This document shows, piece by piece, positions 1-9,800 of a DNA stretch of 64,000 nt. The first letter of the stretch is position 1. Each line of letters opens with the position of its first letter. The translations under genes and the position numbers were made by a program. Where the stretch lies: NCBI GenBank assembly GCA_013306675.1, contig JABLUY010000009.1, positions 62,001-126,000 of the forward strand, written 5' to 3'. The notes beneath the pieces were generated by a model, which saw only the letters and a list, made by a program, of their open reading frames with translations, did no database searches and was not told the origin of the DNA. The DNA comes from Thraustochytrium sp. TN22 (Eukaryota > Sar > Bigyra > Thraustochytrida > Thraustochytriidae).

Positions 1-68
1 CTCGTCTCATCAAGGCATCTTTTGAGTTGGAAAATGTGGCCGGAGCGGCGGAAAGCATCATCCTGCTT

Positions 69-1241
69 TTACTGTTTGCTCTGTGCAATCCACGCAAAGA
101 CGGGCTGCAGCGCGAGGAGCGGCAGCCAGATCCCGTTGCTGGCAAGGTGCCAAGATGTGGAACTTTTCAGCATTGGCGTAGAGGTTGGCGTAGAGGTTGG
201 CGTAGAGATTGGCACAGAGGTTGGCGTAGAGATTGGCGCAAAGGTTGGCGTAGAGATTGGCGCAAAGGTTGGCGTAGAGATTGGCGCAGAGGTTGGCGTA
301 GCGATCGAGCACGCTTGCGACGCCAACATGAGCAGGTCCTCGCTCCCCTGAGCCTCGAGCTCCGCGAGGTACAACGTGCCGCAGCTCTCCAAGGAGCAGA
401 GGATGCATTGAAGATAGGCGTAGCCGGTGTCCAGCTGGACCATTTCAGCAAGCGTGTCCATATGCGTAGCGTTGAGGGCCTCGCCAGCCGGCGGGAGGCT
501 GTCTTTGAGGCTCCCGCACGCCGAGTCTTGCTCGCACGCCGAAATCTCGGGTCCACAGGTGCTCTCGATGGCGTACCGCGTGCACTCGCTGCATGACGTC
601 TCCGCGACTGCCAGCAGCTCGGTAGCGCCAGCGTTTTCAAACTCCGCGCGGTACGCGGTACCGCAGGACTCTATGGAGCAGAAGACGCACGAGAGATACG
701 TGTAGCCGACGTCCAGCTGGACCATGTCAGCAAGCGTGTCCACATCCGTAGCATTGAGGGCCTCGCCAGCCGGCGGGAGGCTGGCTTGGAGGCTCGCGCA
801 CGCCGAGTCTTGGTCACACGCCGAAACCTCCGGTCCGCACGTGGCCTCGACGGCGTGCCAAGTGCACTCGCTGCATGACGCCTCGGCAGTTGCCAGCGGC
901 TCGGTAGCGTTCAGTCTCTCCAGCTCAGAGGCGTAGAATTCACCGCAGCCCTCCACGAAGCAAAAGACGCACGAGATGACAGCGTACCCGTCATCCAGCT
1001 CGAGTAAGCTAGCAATCGTGTCCACATCCTCAGCAGAGAGGGGCCAGTTGCTATTTGGGAGGGTTACTAGCAGGCTGGCACACGCTGAGTCAGATGAGTC
1101 AGATGACCCTCGGCATGCATCGAATTCCGCCTCGCACGCATCCATCATACCGTCAATGGTGCAGGTCTGTGCCCTTGTGACCACCGCAAGGGTCTGGAGC
1201 ATGGCCAACAGCACCGCAAGGCTCTGGGGACGCATTCTCAT
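69..1241 (-). CDS. secreted cysteine-rich repeat protein, probably GPI-anchored (copy 1)
   Basis: Protein of about 390 residues of no family I recognise. It has an N-terminal signal peptide (hydrophobic core about residues 6-20, cleavage near the Ala-Gln pair before the first Cys). Three repeats of about 90 residues follow, each with a Cys-rich pattern that includes a CxxC pair (CVFC/CILC), a nearby CG and an SLPPAGEALNAT-like segment carrying an N-glycosylation sequon. Next comes a Ser/Thr/Pro stalk of repeated STPTFAPI-like octamers, then a hydrophobic C-terminus (WLPLLALQPVFAWIA) typical of a GPI signal. The frame stays open to 1256, but that codon is GTG; the ATG at 1241 matches the start of the paralogue at 2671-3696. 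It is probably a cell-surface or wall protein. The sequence does not show its ligand or enzymatic role. Confidence 0.8.
   Translation of the reverse strand: MRMRPQSLAVLLAMLQTLAVVTRAQTCTIDGMMDACEAEFDACRGSSDSSDSACASLLVTLPNSNWPLSAEDVDTIASLLELDDGYAVISCVFCFVEGCGEFYASELERLNATEPLATAEASCSECTWHAVEATCGPEVSACDQDSACASLQASLPPAGEALNATDVDTLADMVQLDVGYTYLSCVFCSIESCGTAYRAEFENAGATELLAVAETSCSECTRYAIESTCGPEISACEQDSACGSLKDSLPPAGEALNATHMDTLAEMVQLDTGYAYLQCILCSLESCGTLYLAELEAQGSEDLLMLASQACSIATPTSAPISTPTFAPISTPTFAPISTPTSVPISTPTSTPTSTPMLKSSTSWHLASNGIWLPLLALQPVFAWIAQSKQ
182..303. repeat. 12/24-bp minisatellite inside the stalk-coding part of copy 1
   Basis: About ten in-frame copies of a 12-bp unit (GGTTGGCGTAGA and variants, with a 24-bp higher period) encode the repeated STPTxAPI stalk of the minus-strand gene. 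The paralogue has only one or two units at the matching place (about 2752-2775), so the array expanded or contracted after duplication. Confidence 0.9.
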
Positions 1242-2670
1242 CGTGTCTTCCTGCACTGCCTCTAGCTAGCTAGCTAGCCCGCTGATTAAAAGATTTTGCT
1301 CTGCGTGCATCACCGCCCATCGCGCCGGCGGCGGTGCCAGCCTGATTGCGCTAGCGAACGCCCACGCTCGCCCCGTCGCACACGCTGGCCGAGTGGCTGC
1401 AGCCAGGCTGCTTGCCCGACTGTGAGACCGACCACCCATCTGGCAAATGCCAGGAAGTTGGAACTGGCCGCAAAGCGCCTGGCAGCGCCTGGCACGCCTG
1501 CGCTCGCCTGCGCTCGGACTCGGACTCGAACAACCGCGAACAACCTTCGTTGCGACGCTTACGTTGCGCAGCCCTGGAAGGCCGCGGCAAGCATCTCGTG
1601 CCATGACTTGCCCATGAGCGCGCAGCACGAGCTGGATGCGCCTGCCGAAGTGCGGGGTGCAGGCTGCCTGTCGCTGGTAGCGGCCACTGGCAGGTGAAGT
1701 TGGCCACTGCCAGTGTGCACGCCGCGAGGACCGGTGGCACGCGGCGGCCCGAGCCTTCAAGCGCCTTCAAGTTGACAGTACGGACTCCGGAGGTCTCGCC
1801 AGCCAACCAGCAAGCAAGCCACCATGATCAACGCCACGCCGGCCTGGTCCAGCCTGCTGGCGGCCGCCCGAGCCTCAGCGAAGATTTGATGCTCGGACCG
1901 TCTGCAGTGCGCGGTGTCGCGCGGCATAGTCGGTGGCGCGGACACACATCATGATGCGTACTGTGCGAGCTCGGGCTCGGGTATTGGCGGTCTCCGCGCT
2001 CTGCGTGACCGGGTTTGAATCAACTTGCGTTGTTCCTCTGACACCGCGTGAGCAAACTTTGCCCTTCGCTCACCGCTCGTGCTGTTGTGCACCGGCGGCG
2101 CGCAGGCAACCGGTGCATGCGGACGGGCGCACCGCGTCGATCGCTACCTTCTGCGTGCTTCTGGGGCTCCTGAGGAGCCAGAGCGTGCTCAGTAACATGG
2201 GGTTTCATGTACACGTGCACCTTTCGTGCGCTGCCTTTTTCATGAATCAACTTGCGTCATCATAAAGCTCACACGCATGCCCGGTTTGGTATCCGCCGGC
2301 CGAGTACTTGATAAGATCTGACGCGCCGACACTGCTTGCGTGGTGTTCTTCGCATGTCTACACGTCGTAAAGCGTACCTTGGGTTGCCGCACATGTTCTG
2401 AGCCGCTTCACGGTGCGTTTGCGCTTCAGATCCGTGCGATTTCGTATTCTCTGCGAGAAATGAGAAGGCGCGCTCGCTCCAGTGCTCCAGCGGCGAAGCG
2501 TCCGAAGGCGGCGCTGCGTGGCGCTGTCTTGCCTGCCAGTACTGCCACTCGACTTGCTGCACCTCGCGCAGCTCTTTTCGCTCGTCTCATCAAGTCATCT
2601 TTTTCAGTTGGAAAATGTGGCCGGAGCGGCGGAGAACGTCATCCTTCTTTTACTGTTTGCTCGGTCCAAT
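1242..2670. other. intergenic, between the two cysteine-rich genes; part of a tandem duplication
   Basis: No convincing gene. A CTAG-rich block (1262-1278) lies 21 bp upstream of the copy 1 start. Several stretches are related to the region upstream of copy 2. For example, text around 1280-1380 resembles 3765-3880, and CAGCAAGCAAGCCACC near 1807-1822 recurs near 4383-4398. From about 2581 the sequence matches the 3' flank of copy 1 (window positions 1 onward). Short stretches between 1950 and 2550 have lower GC and no recognisable features. Confidence 0.6.
1262..1278. promoter_or_regulatory. GCTAGC cluster upstream of copy 1
   Basis: Overlapping CTAG/GCTAGC palindromes begin 21 bp upstream of the ATG of the minus-strand gene. 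A matching cluster sits at the same place before its paralogue and before several transporter genes. A core-promoter or 5' UTR role is inferred from position only. Confidence 0.35.
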
Positions 2671-3696
2671 TCATGCAAAGATGGGCTGCAGCGCGAGGAG
2701 CGGCAGCCAGATCCCGCTGCTGGCAAGGTGCCAAGATGTGGAACTTTTCTGCGTTGGCGTAGAGGTTGGCGTAGCGCTCGAGCACGCTTGCGACGCCAAC
2801 GTGAGCAGGTCTTCGCTCTCTTGAGCCTCGAGCTCCGCGAGGTACAACGTGCTGCAGCTCTCCAAGGAGCAGAGGATGCATTGAAGATAGGCGTAGCCGG
2901 TGTCCAGCTCGGCCATTGCAACGAGCGTGTCCAAGTCCGCATCAGAAAAAGCCTCGCCAGCCGGCGGAAGGCTCTCTCGGAGGCTCGCGCACGTCGAGTC
3001 TTGGTCACACGCCGACATCTCGGCTCCGCAGGTGCTCTCGATGGCGTACCGCGTGCACTCGGCGCATGACGCCTCCGCAACTTCCAGCAGCTCGGTAGCG
3101 CCAGCGCTTTCCAGCTCCGCGCGGTACGCGGTACCGCAGGACTCTATGGAGCAAAAGACGCACGAGAGATAGGTGTAGCCGACGTCCAGCTGGACCATTT
3201 CAGCAAGCGTGTCCATATGCGTAGCATTGAGGGCCTCGCCAGCCGGCGGGAGGCTGTCTTTGAGGCTCCCGCACGCCGAGTCTTGCTCGCACGCCGAAAT
3301 CTCGGGTCCACAGGTAGCCTCGACGTTCTGCCGAGTGCACTCGTTGCAAGACGCCTCGGCAGTTGCCAGCAGCTCGGTGGCGTCCAACCTCTCCAGCTCA
3401 GAAGTGAAGAATTCATTGCAGCCCTCCGCGAGGCAAAAGACGCACGAGATGAAAGCGCCTCCGTCATCCAGTTCGGCTAAGGCAGCAAGCGTGTCCACGT
3501 CCTCAGCAGAGAGGGGCTGGCCGGTTTCTGGGAGGGTTGCTCGCAGGTCACCGCAAGCTGAGTTGGTACTGCATGCCACGATTTCCGCCTCACACGCATC
3601 CGTCATGGTGTCGTCGGTGCAGGTCTGTGCCCTTGTCACGACCGCAAGGATCTGGAGCACGGCCACCAGCACAGCAAGGCTCTGGCAACGCATCAT
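2671..3696 (-). CDS. secreted cysteine-rich repeat protein, probably GPI-anchored (copy 2)
   Basis: Paralogue of the gene at 69-1241, 341 residues, on the same strand. It has a signal peptide (MMRCQSLAVLVAVLQILAVV), three Cys-rich repeats of about 90 residues with CVFC/CILC pairs and N-glycosylation sequons, a very short stalk (STPTSTPT) and a hydrophobic C-terminus (GIWLPLLALQPIFA) like a GPI-attachment signal. The second and third repeats are nearly identical to repeats of copy 1, while the first is more diverged. This suggests repeat-level exchange between copies. The two genes lie in a direct duplication about 2.58 kb apart that includes 5' and 3' flanks. The family is unrecognised; a surface location is inferred from the signal peptide and tail. 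Confidence 0.8.
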   Translation of the reverse strand: MMRCQSLAVLVAVLQILAVVTRAQTCTDDTMTDACEAEIVACSTNSACGDLRATLPETGQPLSAEDVDTLAALAELDDGGAFISCVFCLAEGCNEFFTSELERLDATELLATAEASCNECTRQNVEATCGPEISACEQDSACGSLKDSLPPAGEALNATHMDTLAEMVQLDVGYTYLSCVFCSIESCGTAYRAELESAGATELLEVAEASCAECTRYAIESTCGAEMSACDQDSTCASLRESLPPAGEAFSDADLDTLVAMAELDTGYAYLQCILCSLESCSTLYLAELEAQESEDLLTLASQACSSATPTSTPTQKSSTSWHLASSGIWLPLLALQPIFA

Positions 3697-4805
3697 CGTC
3701 GTGCCTCTCTACTCTGAGTTAGCTGGCTCGCTCTAGCTAGCTAGCTACTAAGCGAGAGCTAAAAGCCGGCAGATTGAGGTTTTGCTCTCCTTGCATCACC
3801 ATCGCGCCGCCGCCGGCAGAGGTACCCATCCGGTTCGAATCTGATCGCGCCAGCAAACACGCAAGCGCTTGCCCCCGCCGGCTGCGGGCGGCGGGCCGTC
3901 CCACAAGCTCTCCTCGCGTTGATCTGTACCAACAGTGGCACTGTCTGGCTGTACCTTAGCTTACTTGCCTTCCGATCAGCCAGGAAAGGCCGCACCTGTG
4001 GCCGCTGAAGCGGCCCGGCCGCTCACGCACCTGCACGCGCCGGCACTCCGAGCACTCGGACTCCGAGTCGGACGACTCGTCGGACGACTCGTCGAACGAC
4101 TCGTCGGACGACTCGCAAGCTTCGTTGCCGACGCTCGTCACGTTCAAGTTCAAGTTGCGCAGCCCCGGCAGCCACTGGCAGGCACCTTCAAGTGAGCCCG
4201 CCGTGATGTCAAGTTGCGAGGGCCGGACGGGGCCCGAGGACCCCGTGGCCTTTGCGGGCCGCCGCCGCGGCTCATGGCCACTCACGGTCTTGACAGATCC
4301 TTGACGATGCCCAGCCTGAGGTACCTACCACGTATCGTTACCTGTCACGGTGGCAGTCTCGCAGATGGGCTCGCCAGCCAGCCAGCAAGCAAGCCACCTT
4401 GATCAACAGCCTGCAACGCTGACCCGAGCCTGTCGCCAATAACGTTAGAGTGAAGTTTCGATGTTGCGCGACGTAAATTTACGTACAACGTAAGTACGTG
4501 CCAGTGCGTCGCGGGCTCCGAGTCTGCCGCGGCGCTGACTCCGAGTCCCACCTTTGCAGCGCCGACCACGACTCGGGACTCGGCACCTTCAAGTTGAACT
4601 TGAACTTGAACGCGTTCAAGTTGACCCGGAACTTGAACACGGCTGGCGAAACAAAACGAACAAAGTTGCCAGTGAGTGTCAGTGAGGCGGCGCCGCGAGA
4701 CGGCCGCCGCCGCGTGGCAGCGCACGGCACGGCGACAACGGCGCGCGAGGACGGCGCAGCGCGCGCCTGGCCGGGCGGGAGGAGAGGAGAGGAGAGGAGA
4801 AGAAG
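3697..4805. other. intergenic between divergent genes
   Basis: Shared upstream region of the minus-strand cysteine-rich gene and the plus-strand kinase gene. It holds a CTAG cluster (3733-3747, 37 bp from the copy 2 ATG), a short GACTCGTCG tandem array (about 4068-4112), dispersed TTCAAGTT/AACTTGAA words (4141-4157 and 4588-4640) and a purine-rich GGAGA run (4782-4802) immediately before the kinase start. No gene seen. Confidence 0.6.
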
Positions 4806-5828
4806 ATGCTGGCCAAGGCAGCGGTGCTGTGCGAGTGGCTGTGCGGCGGCGAGGAGCTGCGCATCGGCAGCGAGCGATGGCGCGTGGTGCGTCGCGTCGC
4901 GGACGGCGGCTTTAGCGAGGTGGTGGCGGTGCGCGGGCGCGGGTCGCCGCGACTCTACGCCGTCAAGCGCATCTTGCTGCAGTCCGAGGAGCAAGTGCGC
5001 GAGGCCAACTGGGAGGTGCAGGTGCATCGGCTCGTGGGTGGCAACATAAACTGCATGACGCTCTTGTCGAGCGAGGTTGGCGTGCCGCGGCGCGGGCGCA
5101 GCGAGGCGCTCCTACGCTTTCCGCTCTACGAGGGCGGCAGCCTCGTGGACCACCTTCTTGGGCTTGCGCGCGAAGGTCGCCAGCTCTCGGAGCCGGACGC
5201 CCTCGCCTACCTCGCGCAGATCTGCCACGGGCTGTCGGCGCTGCACGGCCAGAGCCCGCCGCTCGCGCACCGCGACCTCAAACCGCACAACGTGCTGCTC
5301 GCCGACGATGGCACGCCCGTGCTGGTCGACTTTGGCAGCGCCGCCGTCGCCGAGGTCGACGTCTCCTCGCGCCAGGCGCGCCTCGCGCTGCAAGATCAGG
5401 CGTCGCGCCAGACCTCCATGGCGTACCGAGCGCCCGAGCTCTGGGAGCCCACCGACGAGCCGACCTGCGTGATCGATGCGCGCACCGACGTCTGGAGCCT
5501 GGGTGCCTTGCTCTTCGCCATGCTCTTTGGCCAGGGCTTCTCGCCCTTTGAGTGCACGTTTTCCTCCTCAAGTTCGTCCGCCGGGCCCCCGGGCGGCCCG
5601 CCCTCGGCCGGCGCGCCAGGCCTCGCCAAGGCTGTGCCCCGCGAGTGCACCTACCTCGGCATCATTGGCCGCCTGCCCATGCCGCCGCAGCACGACCGCT
5701 CCCCGGCCGCCGTGGAGCTCATCCGCTGGATGCTCACTGTAACGCCAACGCAGCGTCCGACGCTCGACGACGTCGTGCGCCGGCTGCCCTCCGTGCAGCA
5801 GAGTCAGCACCAACTCAATATCGTTTGA
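4806..5828 (+). CDS. serine/threonine kinase of the NAK/STK16 type
   Basis: Complete protein kinase domain in 340 residues. A Gly-loop-like VADGGFSEV lies at 31-39, the VAIK-type lysine at 54 (YAVKRILL), the catalytic loop HRDLKPHN at 155-162 (D157, N162), DFG at 175-177, APE at 209-211 and the conserved Asp of subdomain IX at 228 (RTDVWSLG). The activation segment, with SRQARLALQDQAS followed by MAYRAPELW, is characteristic of STK16/MPSK1 among the Numb-associated kinases. Cys9 and Cys13 near the N-terminus could be palmitoylated, as in STK16, which is a Golgi-associated acylated kinase. An unusual Ser/Gly/Pro-rich insert (about 252-275) interrupts the C-lobe. Known STK16 roles are in secretion and Golgi organisation; here that is inferred. 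The start follows a purine-rich leader ending AGAAGATG. Confidence 0.9.
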   Translation: MLAKAAVLCEWLCGGEELRIGSERWRVVRRVADGGFSEVVAVRGRGSPRLYAVKRILLQSEEQVREANWEVQVHRLVGGNINCMTLLSSEVGVPRRGRSEALLRFPLYEGGSLVDHLLGLAREGRQLSEPDALAYLAQICHGLSALHGQSPPLAHRDLKPHNVLLADDGTPVLVDFGSAAVAEVDVSSRQARLALQDQASRQTSMAYRAPELWEPTDEPTCVIDARTDVWSLGALLFAMLFGQGFSPFECTFSSSSSSAGPPGGPPSAGAPGLAKAVPRECTYLGIIGRLPMPPQHDRSPAAVELIRWMLTVTPTQRPTLDDVVRRLPSVQQSQHQLNIV

Positions 5829-5941
5829 ACAAGGAGCAGATGCGAGCCTCGACGCAGGACGGCGAGACCGGCTCGACGCGACGCGAGGCGAAGATGACTG
5901 TTCTTCCTGGGGAAGGGGGCTACAACACAGTGCTCGCCGAG

Positions 5942-6493
5942 CTAGCTTGATGAGGGCGTTGTTGGGAAGGCGCTCTCCGCGAGCCGGAGCACGTCCGGCA
6001 GGTCGATTGCCGGCCGCCGCTGCGCGCGCGTCGCGCCCAGCTGCTCCCGTACCGCAGTGGCTTTGCGCAGCAAGGTGCGCAGCTCATTGGCGGCCTCGCG
6101 AACGGTCTGGTTGAGCGCCGCAAGCCGCTCCAGCGCCTCGCGCGCCTGCGTGTCCCTACTGTCGCTGCTGCCGTCGGCGCCAGCCCCGCCGCCGTCTCTG
6201 TCGGGCCCAGGCGCGCTGCACGCACTCTCCTCCGCCGCGTACAGGTCCCGGATCTCTGTTTGCGTCTGCTTCAGGCGACAGCGGACCGCGGATCGCGCGG
6301 ACTGGACTTGGGCCCTGGCCCTCTCGGCCTGCTTCCGCGTTTTCTCCTGCAGGAACTGGTTCATGAGGTCCTGCATACCATCATCCGCCTCGTCCTCCTC
6401 CAGGCTGCTCCCGGTGCTCATGGCGTCCGAGCCAAGGCGCGGCGCCTGTGCCGCCGCCTTGCGCTTGGTGCCGCGCGTCGCGCCCTTGGCCAT
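5942..6493 (-). CDS. small coiled-coil protein, divergent partner of the SYCP2-like gene
   Basis: Predicted 183-residue, highly charged protein starting MAKGATRGTKRK, a basic stretch that could be a nuclear signal. An acidic Ser-rich linker (SSLEEDEADDG) follows, then a long coiled-coil-prone helix (MQDLMNQFLQEKTRK to about residue 90), a Gly/Asp-rich linker and a second helix (about 115-160). The frame is open further upstream to 6970, but the ATG at 6493 gives the compact protein and leaves a 329-bp shared upstream region with the divergent gene. Size, architecture and neighbour recall SYCP3, the coiled-coil partner of SYCP2, but I see no diagnostic motif. The safe call is a hypothetical coiled-coil protein. 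Confidence 0.6.
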   Translation of the reverse strand: MAKGATRGTKRKAAAQAPRLGSDAMSTGSSLEEDEADDGMQDLMNQFLQEKTRKQAERARAQVQSARSAVRCRLKQTQTEIRDLYAAEESACSAPGPDRDGGGAGADGSSDSRDTQAREALERLAALNQTVREAANELRTLLRKATAVREQLGATRAQRRPAIDLPDVLRLAESAFPTTPSSS

Positions 6494-6822
6494 GGAGCTT
6501 CGGCGGGCAGACCGGGCCTGCCTCCGCGCGCGCCTCGTGCTAATGTGCGCCCAGTGCCCGTCGCCGCCGCCGCTGCCGCCGCCGTGCAAGTTGCCGCAGT
6601 GCTGGGGGTGAATGATCCCCTCCGCCGACTCGGACCCGAGGGCGAATTTGAAATTTGAAATTCCTAACCACCTTGCAAAATGGCTTGGACTGCTCAGGCT
6701 GCTCCACCACCTCCACCTCCATCCCGGCCGCGGCCCTGCACCTGCAGAGCGCCATCCTTGCGGGCGAGGGCATCGCGCGAGGAGGCACAGGCTGGGCCGC
6801 GCACTGCGTGCGAGCGAGCGCG
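6494..6822. promoter_or_regulatory. divergent upstream region
   Basis: Lies between two head-to-head genes. It contains an AT-richer block at 6643-6665 (GAATTTGAAATTTGAAATTC) in otherwise GC-rich DNA. Related words occur upstream of the gene at 20957. The plus-strand reading frame of the next gene is open back to 6655 without an ATG, so part of this stretch may be coding or contain an upstream exon and intron. Confidence 0.35.
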
Positions 6823-9800
6823 ATGGAAATTCTCGCGCGTAAGGACGCGTCCCTTGCAGAGGACGCAACGATCGAGGCGCTGCAGCGCGTGGCCGAGGCG
6901 GCGCGCAAGGGTACGGGTGCGAAGAGTGCGAGCGTCGCAGACGTGCTGCTGCGACTCGCAGCCACTGCAACGGCGGCGGACGATGTCGGTAGCCTGGGCG
7001 CGCTCTTCGACGCGGCCGAAGCGCTTGCTTCCGCGATGCTGGAGAAGCCCGAGTGGCTCGACGAGCCGCGCAAGGCGCTCGTGGGCGTCTTTGTGCGCAT
7101 CATCGAGGTGCTTGGCGAGGGAGGGAGCACAAACCTCGCAGACTATGTCGGACTCGACCTCATGCGGTCCGCGTGCTACCCGATGAACGACCTGCTGCAC
7201 GCCGCCGCTAGTTTTTTCAAATCCAGTCGCTGCGCCACCAAGCTCGACGCGGAGCACTGGCAGCCCGCGCGCACCGTGGCGCGTCTGCTGCGCACCGTGG
7301 GCGACGTGCCCACCCAGGTGCAGCTTCTCGAGTTCCTTTACCGCACCTGCGCGGTCGACAGAGCGTTTCGCACTCGGGGGCTCGCGAATCTGGTGCGCGC
7401 CGAGGGCGTCGACCCGGCGCTGCTGAACGAGGTTCACCTCGCGCGCACGCAGGACGCCTACATCGCGCGTCTGCACGCCTCGCTCAGTGCCCTGCACGCG
7501 CGATTTTTTCCCACGGCGGGCCTTGTGCCCTGTCGCCGCGTCGTGCTGACGGGCCGCTCGCGGGCCACGGGGGAGCAGCGCGAGCTCGCCATTGTGCAGG
7601 ACCACCCGCGTCTTTCGCTCTACGTCAACTGCACCAGCCTCACCATTGGCCACGCCACCTGCGAGCCGGTCACCATCCTCCTCGCGGACGTGTCCACTGT
7701 GGACTCGTGCCCGTCGCAGGCCGCCAACAGCCACCTCAGCGTGCGCCTTGGCACGCCTGACAACCTGCCTCGCTCCTTGCACGCGTGGGACAGCCGGCCC
7801 GTCGGCCTCGACGCGGTCCTCGCTGATCTCGCAGATCCGGTCCTGCTTGTCTACGCGGCTGCCTTCCGCGTGGAGACTGCCGCCACGCTCCTTGACAAGG
7901 CTCTCAAGCGTAGTGACCAAGAGGGCTCCAAGCAGCGCAAAGAGCTGCGCGTCTCCGTGTGCCGGAAGCCCATTTTCGTCGCGGCTACTCACACGACGCC
8001 TTCTTACGAGCTCCTTGACGCTTCCGAGGACCGCGATGCCTTTGAGAAGAAGGCAGACGACAAAAACAAGAACAAGAACAAGAAGCAGCGCAAGGCACGT
8101 GCTTCAGCTGCTGAAAGCGCCGCCAACACCGCCATCGCCACCTCTGTCGCTGCCGCCAATGCCGGTCCTGCGGCGGCGAAGGAAAAGCAAAGGGAGCAGG
8201 ATGACAAAAACCAGAGGCAGCGCCTGGCTGCTGCTGCTGCTGCTGCTGCTGCTGCAGCAGCTGCCACAGCGGCGGCAGCAGTCGACGACGACGACCACGA
8301 CGAGGAGGAGGAGGAGGAGGAAAAACATGAAAAAGAGAAAGAGCGCAAGAAGCGCAAGGCCGAGCTGGCCAAGAAGCACAAGGAAAAGGTGGCCGCTGAG
8401 AAGCTGCAAGAGCAGCAAAAGGCCAAGGAACAGCAGCGCCAAGAGCAGCAAAAGGCCAAGGAACAGCAGCGCCAAGAGCAGCACGAGGAGGCCGAGAAGC
8501 AAGCAGAGGCCACCGGGCACAGGGACGGGCCACCGTCCGTCGATGCGGAGCGCAACCAACTGCTCACGCGCAGCTCTCTGTCCAAAAAGACGGTGGCAGG
8601 GCTGGAGGTGTATGCGCGGGCTCACTGCGCCTCGGTGCATGCGCGTTTCTTTGAGCGCGACAACGCAACCATGTGGTATCCCGGTGGGAAAAAGCGGCGA
8701 TGGCAAAAAGATGATCTCATCCGCGCTTTGCTTGCGGAGCTCGACGCGCCGGCCAAGCGCTGCACCACGGCCAAGGTCAGCGAGCCAAAGGACCCCAGCA
8801 AGGATGACAAGCGGCGCAAGCAGGTTTGCGAGGTGCCGGAAGCGGAGAAGAAAGCCGAGGCGGGGGACCTGGAAGCCATGAGCGAGGGCGACGAGGAGGC
8901 CACGAGCGAGGGCGATGAGGAGCAGGTGGGCCCGGCCGCTAGTGAGGACAATGAGGACGATGCGGCTCTGTCCATGGGTCTGGTCGGCGACGACGAGAAT
9001 GAGGCGATCCCGGCGACAATGGGCTCGGGTGAGAGCGCCGCCTCGCTGGCGTCTCTCGTGGAGGTGGCCAAGGACAAAGCAGCGGCCGACCAGGGCTCGT
9101 CGTCGGGCGAGCGCGGCGACGCGCCGGCATGCATGCTGCCCGCGGAGCCTGTGACGCCCCCCTCCAAGGCGAGCAGACCGACCTCTGCGAACAAGCCCAA
9201 GGTGGCGCGCCACACGCCCGCGCCCAAGGCGGTAGCGGCCAGGACGGACCGGACGACGGAGCCGGCACGGTCCGACAGCGTGGGCGGTAGCAAAGACGTC
9301 GTGGTGGTGCAGGACCAGGCGACGATGCAGCTGCTTAGGGAACATCTCAAGACGCAAGAGGCCTTCATGCGTCGTTGCCAGGACCAGTTCCGCGCGAACG
9401 AGTCGCGCATGGACCAGCTGGCGTCCGTGCTGAGCAACAAGGGCCAGCCACGATCTGTCGTGGTGGAAGCAGCACCCGCAGCGGTGGCCACGAGCGTGGC
9501 GGCGGCGGAGGACTTGGCGGAGCCGGAGACAGCGGCGCAGGAACAGCTGGATGCTCGTGACGCGCTGCGGGAGCAGGACCCTCACGCGTGCGACATGTTG
9601 CGGCTGGCGGCCGAGGCGCTTCGCGCTAATGTGCAGCGCGCGCAGCACGACTTCGAGCGCGAGCGCATGCAGGTGGCGCGGCGTCTCGTGCGTGCGTCGC
9701 GGCGGGAGCAGGCGCTTGCCGCGCGGCGTGTGCGGTCCCTGCGGCACTCTTTGAGCAAGGTGGTGGCGCAAATCCGGGCCAAGGCGCTCGACCTGGACTC

